From assembly GCF_026151205.1 (NCBI RefSeq), contig NC_087083.1, positions 14,495,780-14,559,779 on the forward strand: a stretch of 64,000 bases of DNA, in the 5' to 3' direction. The position numbers and the translations under genes were made by a program. Shown one piece after another: positions 10,261-21,603 of this stretch. The first letter of the stretch is position 1. Each line of letters opens with the position of its first letter. Under the pieces are notes generated by a model. That model ran no database searches. It was not told where the DNA came from and saw only the letters and a program-made list of their open reading frames with translations. This DNA is from Bolinopsis microptera (Eukaryota; Ctenophora; Tentaculata; Lobata; Bolinopsidae).

Positions 10261-10708
10261 AATAAGGATCAATGGGTAAATTATGAAATGGGAAGAGTCA
10301 AACCGGAAATAATGTGCATGTTTTTAGATAATACATTATGATTCAAATTAGTGAAAAACGATGAAGATAATAAAAATACAATATGTTGCATACCATTACC
10401 TTCTCAAGCAGTATCGCTATCATTAATGATTTTTCTTTTATTGAATGTATTGTTTTATCACTGTTCTTCTAATAAGGCTGAAACATGTCACCGATAAAAA
10501 TGTCAGACATAAGAACCACTCTATTTTGACATCTTTTAAGCTTTAGTCCTAAACTCTACATTTTCTGGTAGTGATATTATATTTTAAAATTGATTGCATT
10601 GAAATACTTTGAAGATTTGATGTTTCTTACTCACTATGTTCACTAAAAGTAACCAATTTTTATGTAGCTCATAACTCGCCATGTTCACCAAAAGTTACCA
10701 GTATCAAT

Positions 10709-13306
10709 ATTTTTTTTATTTTATTTCAAAATTCAAATAAACTTTACATCAATGTATTACAGTTATATTCAATAAAAAGACCACAATATCTCCTGTGAAG
10801 CAAAAACATGGAAAAAGAGAGCTAGAAAAATATTCATGATACTCAACACTACCAGACTCAGCTGGAGTGAGAAACAATATGTAAAAACATCAAGGTAAAA
10901 TTTATTTCGGCTGAACCAAAACACGGTGGCAAGACCATAATTACATTGGTGCCGACCCTACATAAAATCATTAATAAATAATCAAGAGAACAAATTTAAA
11001 TGTATACGATACCTTTTTGCTACTACTCCACAAACATACACGACAAAACAACAAAATAACATAATTAAATAATATTATAATAGAACAATCTATAATCTAG
11101 CCACTCACGTACTGCGTGACGCGCCATTGTTTCGGGTTGTTTCATAAGAGTAAAAACGGCGCGTTCTACTGCAGGTGCGAGGGGCAAATTATAGAGAGTA
11201 TGACATTCATAAAGTAAAATATATATATAATAATATTCCATGATGGGCTGTCTAATCAGGCCAGCATACGTCAGAAGACCAGAGAAATTCAGTTAGCTTT
11301 GTTTTGAAAATAGAAATTTTCTCAGTCTGTCTAACATAGGCTGGCAGTGCATTCCACAGAAGCATTGTTCTATAAAAGAAGCTGTTTCTGAAACTATCGC
11401 AGTTTGGTACAATAGAGCAGGTATATGTGCTGGTGTCAAGTCCTTCAATGACTGATGCCGTGCTCCTTGTGTACCTCATTGTTTCAGCTTCAACAACAGT
11501 AATATATTCAGGTAGAGATATACTTACCAAATCATTTACTATTTTATAGAAGAGCGTAATTGAATTATGGATGAACTTAGATCTAATGGGTAGAATTTAA
11601 AGCTCCTTCTGCTTCTCATAGAATACAATATCACTATAATGATCAAACTGTTGTCCATTGATCCATTTGATCGCTCTTTTCTGGATTGCCTCAAACTTCG
11701 ACATGTGTGTCGATCGCTGAGGACACCATATAACTGAGCAATGTTCAAAGATTGATCTTACAATGGTAAGGTAGAAAGCCCTCTTTTGGCGTTTATCCAT
11801 GGTAAAATGACAGGTTCTCTTTAAGAGCCCAAGCTTCGAGCTTGCTTTAGATATCAATTGATCACAATGTGCACCCCACAGAAACCTGTTGTTCATTATT
11901 ACACCAAGATCTGTATGGGATGCCACATAATCAATTATGACTTCATTAAGATTATACCAATAAATATTAAAAGGAAGATTGTCTAATACATTTCTTTGCA
12001 GAGTTACAGATAACACCTTACACTTAGAAGGGTGAAAAGTCATTTTGTTATCGATTGACCAGGCAAACAACCTGTCTATATCTCCTTGGAGAATATAGTG
12101 GTCTTCAAAGCATTCGATGACCCTCCAAATTTTGGTGTCATCTGCATACAATGCTACATTTGTATCCTCCGAAACACACGAGAACATGTCGTTGATGAAT
12201 AGAACAAACAGAAGTGGTCCCAGAATAGATCCCTGGGGCACTCCTGATTGCACGGGAAGCATGCTTGAGACAGCTCCGCCTACAACAACCTGCTGTCGTC
12301 TGTCTTGTAAATACGACTTTAAAAATCTAAGCATCAGACCATCAATACCATATAAATTTTTTAGCTTGCGAAGGATTAAGTCATGTGATACACTGTCAAA
12401 TGCCTTAGCAAAATCAAAATAAACAATGTCGGATCTTGACTTATTGTTCAGGGCCAGTGCAAGGTTGTCTGTGAATGGGACCATCTGGGTAGTGCAAGAC
12501 TTCCCATTCACAAAACCTTGTTGTCTACAGTCGATTAACCCTTCACAAGCTGCGAGCAACTCTTTCGAAATACAACGTTCAAAAACTTTCATAACTAAGC
12601 ATGTCAGTGAGATGGGTCTGTAATTTTCAACAGATCCTTTTTCACCCTTCTTGTGTACCGGAACAACAGAAGCAAGCTTCCATTCCTCCGGCACACATCC
12701 AGTCACAAAAGAGCTGTTGAAAATAATGGTTAGAGGCTTTGCAAGAGTGCTCGCACAATTTTTTAACACAGTGCCATGGATACCATCTGGACCTGCGGCT
12801 TTACCCGGTTTAACCCCTTTCAAAATTAACAAAACATCCAACACGTGAAATCTCAAATCCATAAAATTGTTACTGGAGCTCATGTCGATGTCAATGTCAT
12901 ATGAGCTACTTGAGGAGAATTGTTGATAGAAGTATTCATTGAATAAGCTAGCCTGTTCAACTGGTGTGTTCCTAAAACGATCACCGTATCGGACCGTTTC
13001 AGGTATCCTAGTCGACTTAGACTTTGATTTCACGTGTGTCCAAAACTTTTTGGAAATAAGGGCAGAATCAGAATCATCTTCGACACTGAGTCTCATCTTT
13101 TCGTTCATTATGCGTTTAAAATCTTTGCGGTACTGACGGAACTTTTCAAGATCAGACTCATTGCCAGATTCATTAGCCTTTTCTCTCCATTTCTCTTTAT
13201 CTCTCAGAACCCTATCACAATCAGAGAAATATATATTTCTCACTGCATCATTTTCACTTAAAGTTACCATTTTCAATGTACCTTTCTCACCATGTTCAGT
13301 GTTCAC
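10709..13306 (-). mobile_element. LINE, 5'-truncated, RT-bearing (second family)
   Basis: Minus-strand non-LTR retrotransposon. The coding part runs from about 13306 down to 11252, then AT-rich 3' UTR continues to a T-rich run near 10710 (an A-rich tail on the minus strand). No endonuclease domain remains: the open frame starts in the spacer between endonuclease and RT. A different family from the element at 1-933, as shown by its C-terminal tail and RT motifs. Confidence 0.85.
11252..13306 (-). pseudogene. LINE reverse transcriptase with in-frame stop
   Basis: RT motifs appear in order: GKAAGPDGIHGTVLKN, ENYRPISLTCLVMKVFE, QQGFVNGKSCTTQM, DFAKAFDSVSHDLIL, SGVPQGSILGPLLFVLFIND and the catalytic YADD. 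A thumb-like region and a C-terminal tail follow. The frame is interrupted by a TAA at 11597-11599 (after FYEKQKEL) and then continues in the same frame through FYKIVNDLVSI and FFYRTMLLWNALP to a stop at 11252. The only break is therefore a point nonsense mutation, and the copy is relatively young. The N-terminal 120 residues (KKFWTHVKSKSKSTRIPE) match the linker typical of such elements. Missing endonuclease plus nonsense codon means it is not autonomous. Confidence 0.9.
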
Positions 13307-13321
13307 TAGTTTTGATGAAAA

Positions 13322-13608
13322 ATGGTGATTTGTAGTTTTGGTGAATCGAGTTTCCGAATTGTAAAACCTAGACTTACTTTAAATTTTATGAAACACATGT
13401 TTAATTGTTTCTTTATATTATATCCTCAAAATCTGAGTTAATCGTTTCTAATTACCCAACAATTTTTTTTGGAGTGATAACACCTAAACACCATGTCAAA
13501 ACTAAAACTAGAAGGCAAATATATTTGTAGAAAAAATTGTAAAAATGGCGACAAATGGTGAAATTTTACAATTTGGAAACCCGATTCACCATAAAAATCA
13601 TTCACCAT
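13322..13608. repeat. Inverted-repeat element (MITE-like)
   Basis: The left end reads ATGGTGATTT, then GGTGAATCGAGTTTCC and GAATTGTAAAA; the right end carries the inverse (TTTTACAATTTGGAAAC, GATTCACC, then ATTCACCAT). The arms are about 45 bp with few mismatches. No coding potential. It lies between the LINE and the next zinc-finger gene. Confidence 0.65.
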
Positions 13609-13689
13609 TTTACACCATTTTACACCATAGTGGATACCCCCGCTCATTAAAATTATTCAACATATAAAAATCTTAGGAAAGGAAGACAT

Positions 13690-14787
13690 ATGACGATGAT
13701 TAGCACAGAAGACGAGATATTCCAAGTTATCAGTCATCTTCATCTTCCTAATCCTGATCACAGCAGCAAGGAAGAATATGTGCTCAGAATAGAGACTCCT
13801 AATGAAGAAGACATGAACCAGGCTGATATTGAGGTAGAAGAATCTACAGGGCATAGATTCCTTTCAACTGATAAAACCTGGGTTTGTCAGGAATGCTCTT
13901 ATGCTTCAACGAACAAATCACATTTTGTAAGGCACCTGAAAACTCATTCTGGCGAAAAGCCATTCAAATGTCCGGATTGTCATTATGCTTCAATCCGTAA
14001 ATCAAATCTCATTGCTCACCAAAGAATTCATTCCGGCGAAAAGCCATTCAAATGTTCGGATTGCCCTTATGCTTCTACCAGGAAATGCCATCTTGTAAAT
14101 CACCAGAAAATTCATGCCACTGGTGATAAGACGTTCAATTGTCCTGACTGCCTGTACTTTACCACTGATAGAACTCAACTAACAGCTCACCAATACTCTC
14201 ACAGAGGTGACAAGCGTTACCAATGTCCTCAGTGTTCATATGCATCAGCCATTAAATCTCGTTTTGAAGCTCACCAATTGACTCACACAGGTGAGAAACC
14301 TCACAAATGTTCTGACTGTTCCTATACGTCAGCTCGCAAGTCTAATGTCTCTGCACACTATAAGAAAGTACACAGCATGGCCCGAGCTGATAATCTCCTC
14401 AAATGCTCTGAGTGTCCCTACGTTTGCTCCCACCAAAGCCACCTCATCGCACACCAAAGAATCCACTCCGGTGAAAAACCCTTTAAATGTTCTGAGTGCT
14501 CGTACGCTACAGCACATAAATCACATTTTATTGGGCATCAGAAAACACATAGTAATGAGAGGCCTTTTAAATGTGAGCATTGTTCCTACGCAGCTAGACT
14601 TAAATGTAACCTGGTTCAACACAGGAGGAAACACACCGGAGAAAAACCCTTCAAATGCTCATTTTGTCCTTATGTTTCTGCTCGGAGCTTTGTTATATCG
14701 CGCCACGAGAGGGACGTTCATAAAAAACCTTATAACATTTTAGAAAGTTCCAATCCGAACAATAAGAGATTTAATGGATTTGTTTAG
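13690..14787 (+). CDS. C2H2 zinc-finger protein (10 fingers), dispersed relative of the array
   Basis: 365 residues, one exon, ATG at 13690 (a second Met two codons later). An acidic 60-residue N-terminus is followed by ten consecutive C2H2 fingers from Cys66 to about residue 348. Linkers are HSGEKPF, HTGEKP and less regular ones (ATGDKTF, HRGDKRY, HSNERPF, and MARADNL before finger 7). Fingers 6 and 10 have H-x4-H spacing. Helices are diverse (NKSHFVR, RKSNLIA, RKCHLVN, IKSRFEA), unlike the repetitive ones of the array. The finger framework CSECSYA is shared, so it probably has the same ancestor, but the two isolated N-terminal fingers are missing. Likely a nuclear DNA-binding protein; the family lineage is not identified. 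Confidence 0.88.
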   Translation: MTMISTEDEIFQVISHLHLPNPDHSSKEEYVLRIETPNEEDMNQADIEVEESTGHRFLSTDKTWVCQECSYASTNKSHFVRHLKTHSGEKPFKCPDCHYASIRKSNLIAHQRIHSGEKPFKCSDCPYASTRKCHLVNHQKIHATGDKTFNCPDCLYFTTDRTQLTAHQYSHRGDKRYQCPQCSYASAIKSRFEAHQLTHTGEKPHKCSDCSYTSARKSNVSAHYKKVHSMARADNLLKCSECPYVCSHQSHLIAHQRIHSGEKPFKCSECSYATAHKSHFIGHQKTHSNERPFKCEHCSYAARLKCNLVQHRRKHTGEKPFKCSFCPYVSARSFVISRHERDVHKKPYNILESSNPNNKRFNGFV

Positions 14788-16015
14788 CATTTATATGTAC
14801 ATGTTTACTGTTTAGGGGTGTTAAATTTAATACTGTGTTTTATAAGTTGTTTATTGTAAATTTATGTTTTAAGTTTCTTACTTTTATGTTGTGACTGTTC
14901 TTTTAAGGCAATTTTACGCCTATTAACCGTTTATTCTATTCATCAAAATACCTTAATTAATAAGTCAATAGTTATTATAATAAGTTTTTATCAGGGCCCA
15001 GGCTGTAATTTGGGGATATGTAAATTTCCCTAATTCAGTTAATGTGTAACTTATTAAATATTTTTGTACATCTAAGTCCATTGTCCATCTCTAGACTCTA
15101 AAAGTCTAAAGTTACCTGTAACCTTGGCCCCCTTCATACTATTTTAAGTACCTACTTATGATGGCTTAGGTTTTTTACTTATTAGTATTATTGCTTTATT
15201 GGTTTGTTACAGGTGAAGAGGTGAATCATATTTGTTTTGACACGTGACAGCAATTCAGAGTTTTAATTGGTAAATGAAGGAATTTGAATAGTTTAAAATA
15301 AGATTCACCTCTCCACCAGTATCTAGATCTACTGTGCATATTAATCAAGACTTACGCTAGCTGGGGTTTGAGAATTGTTACCATATCCATTAGTATTGAC
15401 TATTATAGTGGCACGGGTTCATAAATATAAATTTAAAACTGTTAAATAACAAATCATTAGTACTTGATAATATTATAAAAGCTTAAATGATTTAACGATT
15501 TATTAAACTTTAGATTAAATGTGAACTAAATTGAACGAGTGGGTGTTACAATAAGTATATTATTTCGAAGTTAATTACATTGTTAGTATGTGTAAAAGTG
15601 TAAATTTAGTAATGTTAGTTATTTTTCGTGGCGAATTTCTAATACTTTTTGTAACTTTTCGTGTTTATTGAGCTATGTGTGTTATCATATAATACCTAGT
15701 TGGTCTGAAACAGATCTATTTGTTGTTTTACTGTAAAGGAATATTAAATAATCAATCTTATAAACATGACTAAAAAATATTCATTATATGACACTAACTC
15801 TCCATTGGTTAATATAAGGGAATCAAATGTTAAATAAATATTGTGTAACCTACCCAGTCCCCGTCTTGTTTCTGGGACAATATTAATGTGTACTCCTATA
15901 ATATTTCACCCATGTTCTTCACTCGGATAATACCACACCAGAAAATGACATGAAATGAAATAAGAGGTATCAGTGCTAAAGTGTGTGGCCGCTAAAGAGA
16001 AGGAGGTAACTAGTG
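14788..16015. other. Intergenic region, no gene seen
   Basis: AT-rich sequence between the zinc-finger gene and the UBE4B-like gene. No open frame or clear repeat is visible. It should hold the 3' UTR of the former and the promoter of the latter; I see no diagnostic motif for either. Confidence 0.5.
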
Positions 16016-19000
16016 ATGGGGGACTCAAAACAGCAGATGGAAACGTTTATAAACAACGTACTAGAGATCCCTTATGATCATGACAAGCTACAGCCGTTAC
16101 TGAGTGCACGTGACATGTTGCAATATGCAGAGGAGGAGCTGGTGTGTATCATAACACAGATCTACATGGAGGAGAAGAAGGTCCTACCACGTGACACCTC
16201 CAGCTCTATAGCTCAGAACATGGAGCTCAGACGCAAGATAGTTACTAAAAACAGCAGCAGGTCGGGTCTTGTTAAGTAATTTGTATGTTAATTAAGTATT
16301 GAGTTTTGAATAAGCTGATTATCAATTCTGAGGAAGGGCATATAGAAGACTGTACCTTCAGTGTAAGGTAGTTAATGTGATCACTGTAGCTCAATTAGCT
16401 GATTAGATAATTAAGTAATTACTAATTACTCAACTAATTACTAATTAGTTGAACTCTCCCAGGATAGCAGTGGTGTACCTTGTAGATGTGTGGGAGCGGA
16501 TAAGTGGTAACCTGTATCTTGGATCTGGAGACCAATGGAAAGAGTTCTGCAACTCCTTTACTGCAACTGTTATGAGGTCAGAAAACTAGGATTTAAAGTT
16601 ATTTAAAGGTATTAAATCTAATTTTGATTTGTAGCTTATATATTACTTATGAATTTGTTAATAATGTATGTCCTGCCAAAACATTTCATGCCACCAAATA
16701 ACCTGTTGATTATTATTAACTTAATTTCAGGAACTTAGCAAATAACCTGTTGATTATAATTAACTTAATTTCAGGAACTTAGCAAATAACCTGTTGATTA
16801 TAATTAACTTAATTTCAGGAACTTAGCAAATAACCTGTTGATTATAATTAATTTAATTTCAGGAACTTAGGCCTCGTGATGACCGGAAAGTTGGGATGTG
16901 ATTTAGAAACGGGTCTAATCCAATCCTCGCCACTTTCCTGTCTGTTTATCAGAAACCACCAAAGTTTCCCTCTACCAATCCCTGAACGGGAGCGTTTTGC
17001 AGAGCAGTTAATTCGCGCTACCCAGAATACTGGCACCTTTAATCATATATTTAACACACTGTTGTTCGATCACATGGGCAGAGCCAAGAACAACAACATT
17101 CTTGACGCTAATGTTTGCGATGTTTACTATGCACTCGAATGTTTGACTGCTATCAAAATAACCGCATGTAGACCAATTGTTTCCCTCATTTCGGGGTTGG
17201 AGGTGTGGTGTCCAGAACTTATAAAAAACGGCAGACAGTTGGAAAATTATTCATTTCTGGGACCTTTGTTGGGGCTGTCTGGGTATTTTGAGGAGAATAC
17301 AAAGATAGAGAAGAACAAGGATTTAGAGGTGGAACAGTTAAAACACGACCTACCTCCCATCGTCAGGGAAACACGTGACATTATGTTTAAGATTGTTTAC
17401 AACTTGCTACTTCCTAAAGATAATCGTGATAAGGTCCTCTGCTATTTTGCCCGTGTATTGAACATGAATGCTAAAAAAAGTGGCATTCAGGCTAAAGAGG
17501 ACGTTCTGTCCAGAGATGGGTTTATGCTGAATTTTTTGTCTGTTATCCTCGACTTGTCTGCTAAGGTGGTGGTGGAAAAGGTGGATAAAAACTATTTCCA
17601 AAGTCCAAACTGCAGGCTAGATTTTAGTGAAGTTACCCGCGTTAACGCTACATCTGAGGAGGCTGACGAGTTTTCAAAAACCCTCATTGGAGTAAGACAG
17701 CCTAATTTTAGCACTGAATGCTTCTTAATGGCAATATATTCGGTACACTTATCTCTCCTTCCTGCGCTCAGGAAACAAGTTACTCGTGTACAGCGTATTA
17801 AGGATCTCACTAACATGATCAAAGATACTACCAGAAATGGTCGTCCTGCAGCCGGCAGTCGGGCTGAACTTCAGCTTAAAATAGGAGAGGCCAAGTTAGA
17901 AAGCTGGAAGAAGGCTGAGAAAATAGCACAAATAACGACTTTTGAGACAGAACTGCTGCAAAAGTTCGCTGAGTTTTACGGCAAAGTGTGCCTGTGGGTC
18001 CTATCAGTTATTGACCCTGATCGACTGTGGGCCAACTGTGGTACTGAGAAACTCCCCAACAACAAACTTCTTGACACCCTACCTGAGTTCATTCTGGACG
18101 ATATAGCAGACGTGTTGATACAGTCGTCTCGCTTCCGTATCAACCTGCTGGGTAACGTGAACATAGCACCAGTGTGCCAACTTATACAGGTGTGTGTGTG
18201 TCACCCCCACTTCTTTAGGAACCCTTATCTAGTGAGTAAACTGATAGAGGTGATCTACATGCACAGTCCTGATGTACAAGGTACTAGTACCCCCCTCTTC
18301 GAGAAGATAATAACTCCCTCTAGTTCGGAGCAGTTCCTGTTACCCGCCCTGCTCGACTTTTACACAGAGGTGGAGAGTACAGGCACTTCCAGTGAGTTCT
18401 ATGACAAGTTCTCCATACGATACCACATTTCTATCATCACTAAAACCTTGTGGTTCGCTTCTAACACCACTCACAGGCTAACTTTAATGCAATGTTTAGA
18501 GAACACAAAGTACACCAGGTTTATCAACATGTTGTTGAATGATACTACATTCCTGCTGGATGAAAGTATAGACTCGTTGCGGTCTATCCGTGATACACAG
18601 AAGCTCATGTCAGATACGGGTAAATGGGAGGGTCTCCCCGAGGAAAGTAAAACACAGAAGCTGAACCAGTTGAAGCAGGATGAGCGACAATGTAAGAGTT
18701 ACCTGACGTTGGCTAACGAAACAGTGCAAATGTTTCACTATCTCACGCAGAGTATCCAGGGACCATTCCTGCGTGCTGCTCTTATAGACCGTGTGGCTGC
18801 CATGTTGAACTACAACTTACAGCAGCTGTGTGGACCTAAGTGCGCTGATCTCAAAGTGCAGGATCCTCAGAAATATGGGTTCCAACCCAAGGAGCTTGTG
18901 CAGCAAATCACAGATATCTATATTAACTTGGATAGTCCCGTGTTCTTGAACGCAGTAGCAGGTGACGAGCGTTCCTACAAACCAGACCTATTCACGCTAG

Positions 19001-19347
19001 CCATTACTCGACTTACCAATGCTGCCATCAAATCATCATATGAAATAGCAGCATTTTCTGAATTTGCTGACAAAGTGAAAGAGAAATGGGAGGAGAAACA
19101 AGCCATGGACCTGGACTTTGAGGACGCGCCAGATGAGTTCAGAGATCCGCTGATGAGCACCATGATGAGAGAACCAGTCTTGCTTCCTAGCGGCGTTATC
19201 ATGGACAAGCCTATAATAGAGAGACATCTCCTCAACAGCTCTACAGATCCCTTTAACAGACAGCATCTTACTGCTGACATGCTCATTCCTGAAACTGAGC
19301 TTAAGGGGAGGATAGAGGCGTGGATTAAAGAAAAGCTGGGAAAGTAG
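16016..19347 (+). CDS. UBE4B: Ubiquitin conjugation factor E4 (UBE4B/Ufd2-like), three exons
   Basis: Predicted exons 16016-16260, 16463-16576 and 16863-19347 join in matching phases (2 and 2) to about 947 residues, close to the length of yeast Ufd2. The C-terminus is a U-box (about 874-947): [20 protein letters not shown], then [15 protein letters not shown] and DPFNRQHLT. The long helical E4 core precedes it, including [20 protein letters not shown] and [11 protein letters not shown]. By family knowledge it extends ubiquitin chains on substrates handed over by Cdc48/p97, in cytosol and nucleus. The [11 protein letters not shown] signature and PSGVIMD point to UBE4B rather than UBE4A. The N-terminus is short ([11 protein letters not shown]) and lacks the long extension of vertebrate UBE4B; an in-frame TAA at 16007 supports the start. 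Both donors are GTC-type (GTCGGG, GTCAGA), which are weak. The first two exons are less certain than the third. Confidence 0.85.
16687..16866 (+). repeat. 44-bp repeat x4 duplicating the intron 2 splice acceptor
   Basis: Four tandem copies of a unit with AACCTGTTGATTATAATTAA and then TTAATTTCAG/GAACTTAG. The acceptor AGs fall at 16730, 16774, 16818 and 16862, exactly 44 bp apart. The last one opens into exon 3 of the E4 gene (GAACTTAGGCCTC). Use of an upstream acceptor would add 44 nt or a multiple, shifting the frame; from each of the three upstream sites the spliced frame reaches the TAG inside the next GAACTTAG. Confidence 0.92.
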
Positions 19348-20510
19348 ATAATGTGGCCTAATTAGTTTATTAACTAGTGACGGTAACTAATTAGATGATT
19401 AATTAATCAACCTTAATGTTTGAGATAGAAGTTGTTGCAATGGTGATAAAGTATTATATATGCAATATTTAAGCTGGAATCTTAAAATTGGGTCTAGATA
19501 AATTAGATTATGATTGGGAATCTGAGCTTTATATTTTGGAGCTCTCATATTTTGGATCATTTAATAATGTTATATGTCTCCAGTATTACCTTTGTAAGAC
19601 ACCCAGTTAATTGGAATTGCGTTGTTTTGCAATAATGAAGAACAGTTATGTAGCACATTAGACAGTGCGTCTTAAGAGAATGGTATTTTCTAACATCAAT
19701 TTCATGATTAGACACCATTACTTCCTGCTGGAGAGGTTATTTGTTTAAAGTTTAAACACGTAGAAATATTTGAATATGTTGCGTGGCTGATGCAACATGG
19801 TTGATACAGGTCTCGAAACAAATGCGTTTCACCTACAAAGCTGAAGTCTGTTGAGCAACAGTTCAAGAATGCGTCCTTCTCTTTGAGTAAATGTATTGAA
19901 GTCACTTGAAGTCACTTGAAGTGAAACGGGGTCAATTGCTGCACTGTCAGCTACAGTTAAATAGATGGAAACTCTAAAGATATAAAAACTTATTATTTAA
20001 ATTCACCGTAACTTAAAGCCAGATTGGCGCTTCTATGTAATTGTTAGAAGTAATATATTTCTGTCCATGTTTGATTTATTTAGTTTCCTCGGTCCTCAGT
20101 TGAGCTATTTTACATTGGAATAGTTACGATGACAGTTAACCTCTACATAAATTGTTCTATTTATTTCGTGTTGTCAAAATGGGGAATTTTCTAGTCTTGA
20201 TATTTGCCAATTGTAAGATAGCTGTTTTACTTCTTTGTATTGACAGAGTCTGCTTCGAAAAATCCAGACTTCTTTATTCGCATGCATGATTGAAAAAGAT
20301 TCATTGAGCCAAAGTAAATAAGGAAATTCCCACGTCTATTGCTAGTTTTTGGAGTTCAACTATGATTAAAGTCCATATTATTCCATGCACTGTAACTGCG
20401 CGCGCTCGTATATAACGTACGTCGGTACGTACGTACGTGCATAACATGCGTCGCGTCATGATTGACTTAAATACTGCATTTATAGTCTGTCAACGGTTGA
20501 TACTGCATAG
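19348..20510. other. Region without recognisable gene
   Basis: AT-rich sequence downstream of the E4 gene. A short duplication of AAGTCACTTG occurs near 19903-19920, and an alternating CGTACG stretch near 20415-20440. No gene is supported. Confidence 0.5.
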
Positions 20511-20513
20511 TCT

Positions 20514-20550
20514 GTTAACGGGTGATACTCGTAAAGCATTTGTTTCAAAT
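20514..20550 (+). repeat. Solo terminal end of the TTAA MITE family
   Basis: GTTAACGGGTGATACTCGTAA followed by GCATTTGTTTC matches the terminal inverted repeat of the element at 20828, about 310 bp to the right, but with no partner arm nearby. Confidence 0.6.
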
Positions 20551-20827
20551 AACCTTAAACAACCTCAGGGCCTCTTCACAAGAATTTTTTTTAATTTGGG
20601 CGAGCGATTTAGTGGGAGCGGTTGAAGTTTGGATACTGAGGCCAATTCACCACCAAACATGTAGAAAATCGCCAGAAATATCTCAGTCGCTGATTTTCAC
20701 AGTAGTGAATTCGTTTTCAATTCGATATAACTTCTGTCTTTAAATTTTTTATTTAGAATCAATGTACAATTGCATTATCGGTAATATTCTGATAATCTAT
20801 CCATTTAAGATTTAGGCCAAACATTAA

Positions 20828-21259
20828 CGGGTGATACTCGTAAAATATTTGTTCCATATATAATATTAGTCGACGAGTCCAACTCGGCGCGCGTCCTGGT
20901 AAGTTATAAACCTACAAGCCAGACAAAACATGTATGTGGTAGATTTCCAGACTATGTTGTAGGTTTATAATAGTATATAGGTAGTGTATAGGTAGTGTGC
21001 CATCATACAGTGTGCCGCGCCGCGACTGTAGGATGGTTTTTTAGCGCTAATTTCGGCCAGCACAGAATTCTTGAAACAAATGCGTATTGAGTAACTTTCC
21101 CTTGATCCAATTTTAACAAAATTGGTTAGCTCACTTATAATTAAATTATAACCTACAAAGACGCGCGCCAAGTTGGATCTGGACTCGTCACGTCTGACGT
21201 CGACGGTCTTGAAGTTGAATCATGAATATTTAAAACAAATATTTTACGAGTATCACCCG
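20828..21259. mobile_element. MITE with TTAA flanks (432 bp)
   Basis: Terminal inverted repeats CGGGTGATACTCGTAAAATA (left) and its complement (right, ending TATCACCCG). Subterminal inverted blocks follow: GACGAGTCCAACT and GGCGCGCGTC on the left, GACGCGCGCC and GGACTCGTC on the right. TTAA is present at both edges (20824-20827 and 21260-21263), as in piggyBac-type insertions, although the ends do not begin with the usual CCC. A left-half copy lies at 23726-23820. No coding sequence. Confidence 0.75.
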
Positions 21260-21532
21260 TTAACTCTGAGGCTATGAAGGTGATCTAGTTCGGTGTATTT
21301 TTTGTTATTGGACGTAGGGTAAAATGCTTCCCTGGAGAGTTAAACTGTTTTGGTCACGTACGTGGTACGTGACAGGCTATTGCTAGTTACAATTAGTTAG
21401 ACACGAATTTGGTTGTTTATACTTATAGAGCTCGGGTTATATTATTTAGGGTTATGGATAGCTTCGGGCCGGATTAGCGCTATTAGGGTGGCGATTAGAT
21501 TTGAACCGTTCTGTGGATATGCTTATACGTTT

Positions 21533-21603
21533 TTACCTGGAGACCCCAGGCTATTATGTTCATAAAGATTTGGCGGAATGACAGGCTGAGCGCCGCCCAG
21601 TAA
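21533..21603 (+). mobile_element. 71-bp mini-element, copy 1
   Basis: Starts TTACCTGGAG and ends GCGCCGCCCAGTAA; contains GGCGGAATGACAGGCTGAGC. Flanked by an 8-bp direct repeat ATACGTTT (21525-21532 and 21604-21611). The same element occurs at 23552 and 43097 with different duplications, so this is a mobile unit. Confidence 0.8.

Larger units (their letters stand above)
934..10617 (+). repeat. Five-unit tandem array of zinc-finger gene plus LINE tail
   Basis: Five direct repeats, each starting with AAAATTGATTGCAAT and carrying a promoter-side block, a zinc-finger gene, a LINE-tail remnant and about 600 bp of conserved spacer. Start-to-start distances of the long frames are 2102, 1926, 1923 and 1842 bp. 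A sixth unit begins at about 10585 and breaks off near 10617. Flanks of copies 2, 3 and 4 are almost identical, so those duplications are recent; units 1 and 5 differ more. The array is bounded by LINE sequence on the left (about 933) and unrelated AT-rich sequence on the right. Confidence 0.95.

Noticed and set aside
12117-13261. Plus-strand frames over the LINE at 11.2-13.3 kb
   Set aside because: Antisense shadows of the RT coding sequence.
14291-14743. 150-codon frame inside the dispersed zinc-finger gene
   Set aside because: Frame-shifted shadow of the repeated finger codons; no domain.
18975-19286. Minus-strand frames over the E4 U-box region
   Set aside because: Antisense of a well-supported coding exon.
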